From CAVTBX01 sp963733135 (GTDB taxonomy: Bacteria > Actinomycetota > Thermoleophilia > Gaiellales > Gaiellaceae), in the NCBI GenBank assembly GCA_963733135.1, contig CAVTBX010000003.1:277526-341525 (forward strand): DNA of 64,000 bases, given 5' to 3'. The notes below the pieces were generated by a model, which ran no database searches, was not told the DNA's origin, and saw only the letters and a list, made by a program, of their open reading frames with translations. The first letter of the stretch is position 1. Each line of letters starts with the position of its first letter. Positions 8,278-15,890 of the stretch are shown here, piece after piece. The position numbers and the translations under genes are program-made.

Positions 8278-8946
8278 GCGTCCGCGTCCTCCTGACCCGG
8301 GCGGCCGACGGGAACCACGAGCTGGCGGGGCGGCTTCGCGGCCTGGAGGGAGTGGAGGCCATCGAGTGTCCTCTCATCCGTATCGAGCCCATGGGCGACG
8401 AGCCACTCGATGTGACCGGCTTCGACTGGGTGATCCTCACGAGCCGGGTCGGAGCCGAGCTCTTCTTCGGCCGGGTGACCGGCAAGCCACCGCCGTTGGC
8501 CGTGATCGGCCCCGGGACCGCGGAAGCGGTGCGCGCACACGGAGTCGAGCCAGCCGTCGTCGCCTCGGTTTCGACGCAGGAGGGGCTGCTTCAGGCCATG
8601 CCGAGCCCGGCCGGGCGCGTGCTCTTCGCGGGCGCCGAGGACGCACGTCCTTTGCTTGCCCGCGAGCTCCACGCCGACGTCGTGACGCTCTACCGGACGG
8701 TTGCCGAGCGCCCTGCGCCATTCCCCGACGCCGAGCTCGTCGTGCTTGCCTCGGCCTCGGCTGCTCGCAGTCTGGCCGCTCTCGAGGCCGGCGCGTCGCC
8801 GTGCGTGTCGATCGGGCCGGTGACGTCCGAAGCCGCCCGGAGCGCCGGTCTCGAGGTCATCGAGGAAGCGCGTATCTCACGATGTCGACGGGCTCGTCGA
8901 AGCGGTTAAGCTCGCGGCATCTCGCGTCCAGTCATCACGCTCCTGA
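8274..8946 (+). CDS. hemD: Uroporphyrinogen-III synthase HemD, one apparent frameshift near the 3' end
   Basis: Closes hydroxymethylbilane with ring-D inversion to uroporphyrinogen III. The protein has about 220 residues with weak but typical signatures: RVLLTRA at the N-terminus, WVILTSRVGAE near 45, AVIGPGTAEA near 72, LYRTVAERP near 142 and SIGPVTSEAARSAGLEV near the C-terminus. GTG 8274 overlaps the hemC stop. The frame slips near 8873-8877; correcting one extra base gives SHDVDGLVEAV and a stop at 8944-8946, overlapping the next gene. Position after hemA-hemC confirms this otherwise divergent family member. Confidence 0.85.
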
Positions 8947-9734
8947 CCGACTTCGGGCTCGAGGACGACTTCGTCGGAACCTGCAAGGGCGTCATCAAAC
9001 GCATCTCGCCCGACGCTGACGTCATCGACATCACGCACGGAATCGGCGCCCATGACGTTCTCCAGGGAGCCCTCGTGCTCGCCGACACGCTGCCGTTCTT
9101 CGCGCCCGGCGTGCACGTCGCCGTCGTCGACCCCGGCGTCGGAACGGATCGCAAGGCTCTGGCCCTGCGAACGGGGGACGGGCGGACGCTGGTCGGTCCC
9201 GACAACGGCCTTCTGCTGATCGCCGCCGACAAGCTCGGCGAGGCGGAGCGGGCCGTGGAGCTGACGAGCTCCGAGCATCGGCTCGACCCAGTGTCGAAGA
9301 CGTTTCACGGCCGTGACATCTTCAGCCCGGCCGCCGCCCACCTGGCCAACGGGCTCGATCTCGGCGAGCTCGGCCCGGACGTACCTCTCGGGGAGCTCGT
9401 CCGCCTCGAGGTTCCCGAGGCCGAGGTGGGAAAGACGCGGCTCCGCGCCCGGGTTCTCTATGTCGACCGGTTCGGCAACGTCCAGCTGGGGGCGACTCGC
9501 GACGACCTTGAGCAGGCCGGGATCGTCCCAGGCACGCGCGTCGAGGTCGAGGCAGGCTTCGACGCGTTTTATGCCGTAGCGGCGCGTACCTTTGCTGATG
9601 TCCGAGCCGGGGACGTGGTCCTGTACGAGGACGCCTACGAGAACATCTCGATTGCCCTGAACGGCGGAAGCGCCGCGCAGGTCTTCGCCGCGCGCCCCGG
9701 TCGCGAGCTGATGATCCGCCGACTCGACGAGTGA
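8919..9734 (+). CDS. SAM hydroxide adenosyltransferase (DUF62 family), start codon unclear
   Basis: Member of the SAM hydroxide adenosyltransferase / chlorinase-like family, which cleaves S-adenosylmethionine to adenosine and methionine. Seen are ITLLTDFGLEDDFVG at the N-terminus, DITHGIGAHDV near 45, VVDPGVGTDRKAL near 70, VGPDNGLL near 95, TFHGRDIFSPAAAHLA near 130 and YVDRFGNVQLG near 180, the full family set in about 270 residues. No ATG, GTG or TTG exists between the in-frame TAA at 8907 and the conserved N-terminus; ATC 8919 is given only as the family-length position. A nearby base error or a non-canonical start could explain this. Confidence 0.88.
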   Translation: MSRPVITLLTDFGLEDDFVGTCKGVIKRISPDADVIDITHGIGAHDVLQGALVLADTLPFFAPGVHVAVVDPGVGTDRKALALRTGDGRTLVGPDNGLLLIAADKLGEAERAVELTSSEHRLDPVSKTFHGRDIFSPAAAHLANGLDLGELGPDVPLGELVRLEVPEAEVGKTRLRARVLYVDRFGNVQLGATRDDLEQAGIVPGTRVEVEAGFDAFYAVAARTFADVRAGDVVLYEDAYENISIALNGGSAAQVFAARPGRELMIRRLDE

Positions 9735-10372
9735 AGGAGCGCATCGAGCTTCTCGGCAGGCGGTTCGCACGTTTCGCAACCGACTCGGTCGTCGCACGAC
9801 CCAGGTTATGGCGCCTGTTCAGGCGTCCGCTGCGAGCTCAGTTCGAGCGGCTCGCGCCGAGCTGGGACGCTAGACGCGGCCCCGAGTCGCTGATCTCACT
9901 CGGCGCGGCACTCGACCGGCTCGACGTCCCGCCGCGGCGCATCCTCGACCTCGGGACGGGCACCGGCGCAGCGGCACGCGTCCTGGCCAGGCGGTTCCCG
10001 GAGGCGGAGGTGGTCGGCGTCGATCTCTCGCCGGCGATGGTCACCCAGGCGCGAAGGCTCGTGCCGGACGATCTCGTCGGACGGATCGCGTTCGAGACGG
10101 CGGATGCGTCCGAGCTCCCCTTCGCCAACGGCTCGTTCGACCTCGTCGTGCTCCTGAACATGATCCCCTTCTTCGAGGAGCTCGTACGGGTCACGGCGTC
10201 GTCCGGGGCGATCGTGTTCGCATTCTCGTCCGGCTCGTCGACGCCGATCTTCGTGCCGACGGCGACGCTTCGCGCCCGCCTCGAGCCCCTCGGATTCGAT
10301 CGCGTCGAGGAGCTCGCGGCGGGCGGCGGAACGGCGGTCGTCGCCTACCGGGCGACTCGGGCCGTGACGTAG
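9731..10372 (+). CDS. Class I SAM-dependent methyltransferase
   Basis: Protein of 213 residues with a standard SAM-binding core: ILDLGTGTGAAARVL (motif I, about residue 76), VVGVDLSPAMV (about 95), AFETADASELPF (about 118) and SFDLVVLLNMIPFFEEL (motif IV region, about 135). The substrate is not evident; the group resembles UbiE-like small-molecule methyltransferases. GTG 9731 overlaps the preceding stop. The 3' end overlaps the convergent secreted-protein gene by 28 bp (10345-10372), so no terminator fits between them. Confidence 0.82.
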   Translation: MKERIELLGRRFARFATDSVVARPRLWRLFRRPLRAQFERLAPSWDARRGPESLISLGAALDRLDVPPRRILDLGTGTGAAARVLARRFPEAEVVGVDLSPAMVTQARRLVPDDLVGRIAFETADASELPFANGSFDLVVLLNMIPFFEELVRVTASSGAIVFAFSSGSSTPIFVPTATLRARLEPLGFDRVEELAAGGGTAVVAYRATRAVT

Positions 10373-10962
10373 GCCTGGCCGAGGTCGATCCCCTCGGCGA
10401 AGAACGAGACGCCGAGCGAGGCGTTCAGGGCGTCAGCAGCTGCATGCGTGAGCACTGCGTCCACCTCGGAGATCCGGACGATGCGCCCGGCTCGGTCGAT
10501 CTCGGCCGCGGAGAGGTCGAGGTCGAGAATCCGAACGCGGGTATCAGGGTCGCCGTTGACCTCCGCAGTCAGTCGCGGCTCGCCGGCCGTGACGATCCGG
10601 AAGTTCGTGAGCTTGAGCGACTGGAAGTTCGACAGGTTCACGAAGCGGATGCCGCCCGAATGGTTGATCCTTCCAGCGAGCGTCTCGGAATCCACTCGGC
10701 CGTCGGTGATCGGGAATCGGTACGCGAGCGCGAACGCGCCGCCCGGAAAGACAGGTCGGATCGAAGCCGGCTTCACGGGCAGTGGCACGATGCCGTTGTC
10801 GATGAGGACCTCCGTCGTGGCCGGGTCGGTCACGAGCTTCGTCGCGATCCCGTTCAACTTGACGGGCGCGGCGCCGGCCGTTGCCGCTCCGCCGGCGAGC
10901 GCGGTAAGGGCCGAGACGAGAAGCGCCATGAGCAGAAGAGTGGTCTTACGAAGAGTTCGCAC
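10345..10962 (-). CDS. Secreted beta-rich protein of unknown function
   Basis: Exported protein of 205 residues. A Sec signal peptide is clear: a basic RTLRKTT start, a hydrophobic core to about residue 25, and an AGAAPV cleavage region near 31. The mature part carries LIDNGIVPLPVKPASIRP, YRFPITDGRVD and AGRINHSGGIRF, a pattern resembling HtaA-like or related surface beta domains of actinobacteria, but I do not assign it firmly. GTG 10962 is supported by AAGGAGG five to six bases upstream. An AT-rich patch around 11012-11036 is the probable promoter region. Function unknown. Confidence 0.7.
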   Translation of the reverse strand: MRTLRKTTLLLMALLVSALTALAGGAATAGAAPVKLNGIATKLVTDPATTEVLIDNGIVPLPVKPASIRPVFPGGAFALAYRFPITDGRVDSETLAGRINHSGGIRFVNLSNFQSLKLTNFRIVTAGEPRLTAEVNGDPDTRVRILDLDLSAAEIDRAGRIVRISEVDAVLTHAAADALNASLGVSFFAEGIDLGQAYVTARVAR

Positions 10963-11077
10963 CTGTGCCTCCTTGGTCGTTTTTCAGGGGAGCGTGGCTA
11001 GGTACGTCCAAGTATTGTCCATATTCTAATAGCATGTCGAGACAACCGCGCGTCTCGAGAACTGAGCAGGCGCGGGC

Positions 11078-11083
11078 TACACT
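11078..11083 (+). promoter_or_regulatory. Putative -10 box of tRNA-Phe
   Basis: TACACT fits the actinobacterial TANNNT -10 pattern and lies ten bases before the tRNA 5' end. A weak -35 (TCGAGA, 11055-11060) sits 17 bp upstream. Assignment by position only. Confidence 0.45.
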
Positions 11084-11092
11084 GTCGGCCGC

Positions 11093-11165
11093 GGCGAGGT
11101 AGCTCAGTTGGTAGAGCACACGGCTGAAAACCGTGGTGTCGCCGGTTCGATCCCGGCCCTCGCCA
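11093..11165 (+). tRNA. tRNA-Phe (GAA)
   Basis: A full cloverleaf can be drawn in 73 nt: acceptor GGCGAGG with CCTCGCC, D arm GCTC..GAGC, anticodon stem CACGG with CCGTG around loop CTGAAAA (anticodon GAA, phenylalanine), a five-base variable loop, T stem GCCGG with CCGGC around TTCGATC, and discriminator A at 11165. The encoded 3' end continues CCT rather than CCA, so the terminal A of CCA is probably added after transcription. It stands alone between the secreted-protein gene and the arginase gene. Confidence 0.96.
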
Positions 11166-11170
11166 CCTCG

Positions 11171-11268
11171 CGAGCGAAAGTCCGGCTCGCTTCGCTCGCC
11201 ATGACGACTTTCGCTCGGTGGGCCTTCGCCGAACGCAGTGAGCCGACGCCGGCGTAGCCGGCATCGGC
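11171..11268 (+). repeat. Two strong hairpins downstream of tRNA-Phe
   Basis: CGAGCGAAAGTC (11171-11182) pairs perfectly with 11206-11217, and a second 12-bp stem with one mismatch (11242-11253 with 11257-11268) has a three-base loop. The first begins six bases after the tRNA and may act in tRNA termination or 3' processing, but there is no T-run. The rest of the gap up to the arginase gene at 11453 shows nothing convincing. Confidence 0.55.
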
Positions 11269-11452
11269 GGAGAACGTGGCGGTGCCGCTGGACAGCCAGA
11301 TGACCCGACGCGATTCGACCGTCTTGCTGTGGTCGAGCCCATAAATGCAGCTCGAGGGCCGAACCCGAGTCTCCCGACCCGGGACGGCTCACGGCCCCAG
11401 CGATTCTTCGAGACGCACTCATCGCCCCGCAGTCGCGGAGTATCCTCGCGCC

Positions 11453-12352
11453 GTGCGAGCCGAACGGGTCGCGATTATCGGCGCGGCGCTCGATCTCGGC
11501 TCGGGCCGTCGCGGAGTCGACATGGGGCCGTCCGCGATCCGCCACGCGGAGCTCGGCGAGCGCATCGCGGCGCTCGGTATTGGGGCCTCGGACTGGGGCA
11601 ACGTGGCGACGTCGCTCCGCGAGGTCGTCGAGATGCGAAGCGAGCGCGCTCGCTTCCTCTCGGAGATCAAGCAGACCTGCGAGCTCGTGGCGCGTCGCGT
11701 GGCACAGGCGGCGGAGGCGGGCTACGTGCCGCTGGTGCTCGGCGGCGACCACTCGGTGGCGCTCGGCACGGTCGGGGGCATGGCGTCCAAGCGAGGAGCG
11801 GGAGCGGCCCTCTGGTTCGACGCGCACGGTGACCTGAACACTCCGGCGACCACTCCGAGTGGGAACGTGCATGGCATGCCGCTCGCTGCCGCACTCGGCG
11901 CGATCGAGGACGGGTTTGCGAGCGAGGCCTGGCCGTTGCCCGCGCTCGACCCGAAGCGCGTCTCGCTGATCGGCGTGCGTTCTCTCGACAAGGGAGAGCG
12001 CGAGCTGGTCGCCAGCCTCGGCGTGAAGGTTCACACGATGAGCGAGATCGACCGGCGCGGAGTCGAGGAGGTCGTGCGGGACGCCCTCAGCCGAGCCGAG
12101 GGTGCGCCGTTCGTCCATGTCTCACTCGACATGGACGTCATCGACCCCGACGTCGCGCCGGGCGTCGGGACGCCGATTCGCGGCGGGCTGTCGTACCGGG
12201 AGGCGCACCTCGCGATGGAGCTCGTCGCAGAGTCCGGGCTCCTCGACTCGCTCGAGATCGTCGAGGTCAACCCGATCCTCGATCGCGAGAACGAGACAGC
12301 GAAGCTGGCCGTCGAACTCGCCGCATCCGCGCTGGGCGCGCGGATCCTCTGA
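11453..12352 (+). CDS. rocF: Arginase/agmatinase-family ureohydrolase, probably arginase
   Basis: Manganese ureohydrolase of 299 residues. The metal motifs are GGDHSVALG near residue 95, WFDAHGDLNT near 120 and SLDMDVIDPDVAPGVGTP near 223. GNVHGMPLA after the second motif, and the PGVGTP ending of the third, favour arginase over agmatinase. GTG 11453 is preferred because the conserved RVAIIGAALDLG begins four codons later; the frame is open further upstream but encodes low-complexity sequence. It is a single gene facing rarA. Confidence 0.88.
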   Translation: MRAERVAIIGAALDLGSGRRGVDMGPSAIRHAELGERIAALGIGASDWGNVATSLREVVEMRSERARFLSEIKQTCELVARRVAQAAEAGYVPLVLGGDHSVALGTVGGMASKRGAGAALWFDAHGDLNTPATTPSGNVHGMPLAAALGAIEDGFASEAWPLPALDPKRVSLIGVRSLDKGERELVASLGVKVHTMSEIDRRGVEEVVRDALSRAEGAPFVHVSLDMDVIDPDVAPGVGTPIRGGLSYREAHLAMELVAESGLLDSLEIVEVNPILDRENETAKLAVELAASALGARIL

Positions 12353-12556
12353 GGCGGGGTCGCCTTGAACGCTTCTGGCTCGCACGAGGAGCGGCTCGCC
12401 TCTCGTGGTTCAGTGCGCCGAACGCAGCCTGCCAGCGTCGTTCCACTCTCGTCACACGCCGTGACACACACGTGCGCTTTTCGTCGTTAGGCTCGTAGCC
12501 GGGTAGGGGGGAGGGGTCGGGTCCCGGAATCACTCGCGCGAAACTAGATGCGTGCG

Positions 12557-13813
12557 CTACTCGCCCTCTTCGCCGCTGCCGCTGGGGCGGTAGTACGTCC
12601 GGCCCTTGAGCTCCTTCGGGAGGTAATCGATCTCGTACCCCGCAGGGTCGTTCGGCGGATAGACGTAACCCTCGCCGTGGCCGAGCTTCCTGGCGCCTCG
12701 GTAATGGGCGTCACGGAGTGACTTGGGCGGGCGGGCGGCGCCGTGCTCCTGCACGTCCGCCCTGGCCTCGCCGAGGGCGGTGAGCACCGCGTTCGACTTC
12801 GGTGCGCGCGCCAGGTAGATCGCCGCCTGGGCGAGGTTCAGCTGCGCCTCGGGCAGTCCGACGTGCTCGAGCGCATGCGCGGCGGCGACGGCCACGAGGA
12901 GTGCGCGCGGATCGGCGTTCCCGATGTCCTCGGAGGCATGGACGATCATCCGCCGCGCGATGTAGCGCGGGTCTTCGCCGCCCTCCAGCATGGCGACCAG
13001 ATAGAAGAGCGTGGCGTCCGGGTCGGAGCCACGGATCGACTTGATAAACGCCGACGTGAAGTCATAGTGGGCGTCGCCGCCCTTGTCGTAGACGAGCGGT
13101 CGCTTGCGGGCCGCGTCGTCCACGTGACTTTCCGCCACGGGCTCGCCCTCTGCTTCTGCGGTCTGCGCGGCCAGCTCGAGGATGTTCAGCGCGGCGCGCG
13201 CGTCGCCGCCGGCCTTCCTGGCGATGAGTGCGATCAAGTCGTCAGCGATCTCCGCACCGAGCTCCACGGCCCCTCGGCGCGTCACGACCTCGAGTTCCTC
13301 CGGCGTCAGCGGCTGGAGCTCGTAGATCTGCGTGCGGGACAGGAGCGCCGAGTTGACCTCGAAGTACGGGTTCTCGGTCGTCGCCCCGATCAGGGTGATG
13401 AGGCCGCTCTCCACGGCGGGAAGCAGGGCGTCCTGCTGCGCCTTGTTGAAGCGATGGATCTCGTCGAGGAAGAGGATCGTCCGCGTCCCTTGCGCTCCCA
13501 GCCGCTCGCGCGCTTCCCCGAGCACCCGGCGGACGTCCGCAACCGAGGCCGAGACAGCGGACTGCTCCTCGAACGCTGCTCCGGTCGTGGCTGCGACGAT
13601 GCGCGCCAGCGTCGTCTTCCCCGTGCCCGGTGGCCCGTAGAAGACTGCCGACGAGACGCGATCCTCGGTGATCGCGAGGCGAAGGGCAGAGCCCTTGCCG
13701 ACGGCCGATTCCTGGCCCACGAAGTCTTCGAGCCGCGTGGGCCGCAGGCGTTGCGCGAGCGGGGCCACGTCCGCGAGCCGTTTGCCGGCAGCGTCGCTGA
13801 AGAGGTCGCTCAC
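12557..13813 (-). CDS. rarA: Replication-associated recombination ATPase RarA/MgsA
   Basis: AAA+ clamp-loader-related ATPase (418 residues) that acts at stalled replication forks. Visible are the N-terminal LAQRLRPTRLEDFVGQE, Walker A GPPGTGKTTLA near 62, Walker B ILFLDEIHRFNKAQQDALLP near 113, sensor 1 GATTENPYFEVNSALLSR near 141, and the C-terminal MgsA-type tetramerisation region with SDPDATLFYLVAML and YIARRM. Length and domain order are normal. The 204-bp gap between it and the convergent arginase gene holds no recognisable feature. Confidence 0.94.
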   Translation of the reverse strand: MSDLFSDAAGKRLADVAPLAQRLRPTRLEDFVGQESAVGKGSALRLAITEDRVSSAVFYGPPGTGKTTLARIVAATTGAAFEEQSAVSASVADVRRVLGEARERLGAQGTRTILFLDEIHRFNKAQQDALLPAVESGLITLIGATTENPYFEVNSALLSRTQIYELQPLTPEELEVVTRRGAVELGAEIADDLIALIARKAGGDARAALNILELAAQTAEAEGEPVAESHVDDAARKRPLVYDKGGDAHYDFTSAFIKSIRGSDPDATLFYLVAMLEGGEDPRYIARRMIVHASEDIGNADPRALLVAVAAAHALEHVGLPEAQLNLAQAAIYLARAPKSNAVLTALGEARADVQEHGAARPPKSLRDAHYRGARKLGHGEGYVYPPNDPAGYEIDYLPKELKGRTYYRPSGSGEEGE

Positions 13814-13890
13814 GCGGCGAAGTATGGCCCTGTCTCCACGAGCCGCGTGAAAGCCGCCGGGAGTGCCCTTCCGCCGGGCATGATGGTCGC

Positions 13891-14694
13891 ATGAGCGGAA
13901 CCGTTCGACTCGGAGGGATGGCGCTCGCCAACGGCGTGCTCGTCCACGGGCCCGAGCACTGGTCGTGCGCGATTCGCGACCGCGAGGGCCGCGTCCAGGT
14001 CGCGTCCGGCCGGAAGCCCTTCATTGCGGGCGAACACGGCCCGCGCGCACTCCAGGGCCCGCTCAAGCTCGCAGAGGTCTTCGCCCTCCTACCGGTGATC
14101 CGGAAGAACCTCCCGGAGGCGCGCCTTGCTTTCGCGCAACCGCGCGTGGCGGTCACCATGGGCCTCTCGGCGGCGGCCGTGCGGGCCCTCCGGCTCAGCC
14201 GCCTGACACCCGCCGCCCAGGAGGCGCTAGCCGCCGTGGCTTCGCTCGTTCCCGCGGCCGTCGCACTCCGAGGGACGGCGCTCGCCGAATACCACGGCGC
14301 CGAGCACGTGTCGATCGGAAGCTACGAGCATGGTGAGCAACGCGAGCGGGAGCACGAGCGCTGCGGCTCCCACCTCGTCGGCCCCCTTCTCCTCACGAGC
14401 GCTGTCGGCGGATTCGCGGCCCGTCGCGTCCGGGGGCCACTTCAGCCGGTCGCCCGGATCGGCGCGGCGCTCGGGGCGGTCGCTACGTCGGTCGAGGTCT
14501 TCGGCTGGATGACGCGCCACCAGGAGCATCCGGTCGCCAAGGCGCTGGCTCGTCCCGGACACGAGCTTCAACACCGGCTCGTGACCGCCGAGCCGTCGGC
14601 GGCGCAGCTCGAGGTCGCGAACGCTGCCCTAGCCGCGTGCCTCTCCCTAGAATCGCCGCATGGCGACGAGGACGGAGAGGCGCCTCCCACCTGA
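13891..14694 (+). CDS. DUF1385 (YqhQ-like) protein
   Basis: Protein of 267 residues in the DUF1385 family. The signature is EYHGAEHVSIGSYEHG near residue 131 followed by HERCGSHLVGPLLL near 153; hydrophobic stretches flank it, in keeping with the membrane-associated nature of the family. The N-terminal RLGGMALANGVLVHGPEHW is also family-like. No biochemical function is established. ATG 13891 is divergent from rarA with a 77-bp spacer. Its 3' end overlaps pncB by 35 bp. Confidence 0.8.
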   Translation: MSGTVRLGGMALANGVLVHGPEHWSCAIRDREGRVQVASGRKPFIAGEHGPRALQGPLKLAEVFALLPVIRKNLPEARLAFAQPRVAVTMGLSAAAVRALRLSRLTPAAQEALAAVASLVPAAVALRGTALAEYHGAEHVSIGSYEHGEQREREHERCGSHLVGPLLLTSAVGGFAARRVRGPLQPVARIGAALGAVATSVEVFGWMTRHQEHPVAKALARPGHELQHRLVTAEPSAAQLEVANAALAACLSLESPHGDEDGEAPPT

Positions 14695-15739
14695 GATCTT
14701 CGACCTTCCGGTCGAGAAGATGCGGGAGGGCTACTACACCGACGCGTACTTCAACCACGCGCGGGACACCCTGCTCGCGGACGGGCGACGGCCGAGGGTC
14801 GTCACGCAGATCTTCCAGAAACGGGACGCGTACCTCGGCGGCATGGACGAGGCGATCGCGATCCTCAAGCTCTGCACGGACGACTGGGACGACCTGACCG
14901 TCCACGCGCTCTACGACGGCGATGTCATCGAGCCGTGGGAGACCGTCATGACGGTCGAGGGCGACTACACGACGTTCGCGCACCTCGAGACGCTCTATCT
15001 CGGCGTTCTCGCCCGGCGCACTCTCATCACGACGAACGTCGTGCGCGTCCTCGAGGCCGCAGGAGGCAAGCCGATCATCTTCATGCCGGCCCGCCACGAC
15101 CACCACAGGATCCAGACCGGGGACGGCTACGCAGCCTACGTCGCGGGCCGCGTCGTGGGTCGTCCGATCGGCGTGACCACGGACTCGCAGGCGTCCTGGT
15201 GGGGCGGAAAAGGGGTAGGCACGGTTCCCCACGGGTTGATCGCGGCCTACGGCGGAAACACGGTGCTCGCTGCGACGAAGTTCGCCGAGTGGGCTGCCGA
15301 CGACGTCAATGTCACAGTCCTCGTCGACTTCGAGAACAACTCCGTCGAGACGGCCCTCGAGGTGGCGCGCGCCCTCGGGCCCAGGCTCTGGGGCGTACGA
15401 CTCGACACCTCGGAGTCGCTCGTCGACCGTTCGCTGTGGGAGGAGATGGGCGACTTCAAGCCGACCGGTGTGAACGAGCGGCTCGTCTGGAAGGTTCGCG
15501 ACGCGCTCGACCACGACGGATTCGAGCAAGTCAAGATCGTCGTCTCCGGAGGCTTCGACGCAGAGCGGATCAGAGGGTTCGAAGAGCGCGATGTGCCGGT
15601 CGACTCCTACGGGGTCGGCTCGACGCTCATCCGAGGGTCGAACGACTTCACGGCCGATGTCGTCCTGACCGACGGCCGCCCGTCGGCCAAATCCGGGCGA
15701 CGCTACCGGCCGAACGAGCGTCTGGAGCTCGTCACCTAG
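14660..15739 (+). CDS. pncB: Nicotinate phosphoribosyltransferase
   Basis: NAD salvage enzyme forming nicotinate mononucleotide from nicotinate and PRPP. The protein (359 residues) belongs to the shorter NAPRTase group: YYTDAYFN near residue 25, RHDHHRIQTGDGYAAY near 145, TTDSQASWWGGKG near 170 and GTVPHGLIAAYGGN near 183 form the nicotinate and PRPP site, and VVSGGFDAERI near 293 the phosphate loop. It overlaps the DUF1385 gene. ATG 14660 is the only start before the conserved region. Confidence 0.9.
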   Translation: MATRTERRLPPEIFDLPVEKMREGYYTDAYFNHARDTLLADGRRPRVVTQIFQKRDAYLGGMDEAIAILKLCTDDWDDLTVHALYDGDVIEPWETVMTVEGDYTTFAHLETLYLGVLARRTLITTNVVRVLEAAGGKPIIFMPARHDHHRIQTGDGYAAYVAGRVVGRPIGVTTDSQASWWGGKGVGTVPHGLIAAYGGNTVLAATKFAEWAADDVNVTVLVDFENNSVETALEVARALGPRLWGVRLDTSESLVDRSLWEEMGDFKPTGVNERLVWKVRDALDHDGFEQVKIVVSGGFDAERIRGFEERDVPVDSYGVGSTLIRGSNDFTADVVLTDGRPSAKSGRRYRPNERLELVT

Positions 15740-15752
15740 GACGGCACGGTTC

Positions 15753-15831
15753 TGGAGGCCGCGCAGCGGCCGGGGAAATCGCGCCGCTCTTTGCGCGATT
15801 TCTAATGAGCAACCGGCGTGCAGCCGGTTGC
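15753..15831 (-). repeat. Family A palindromic repeat, copy A2 (inverted orientation)
   Basis: Read on the minus strand this has the same order as copy A1: an AACCGGC/GCCGGTT hairpin, a short spacer, an AAATCGCGC/GCGCGATTT hairpin, and a GGCCG/CGGCC hairpin. Stem bases differ from A1 but remain paired. It lies between pncB and ftsH, which are both on the plus strand. Confidence 0.75.
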
Positions 15832-15890
15832 GGTCACGCGCGCGGCTCTACAGGATCGATGCATGCCTGCCGATAGCCCACACTGAGGGC

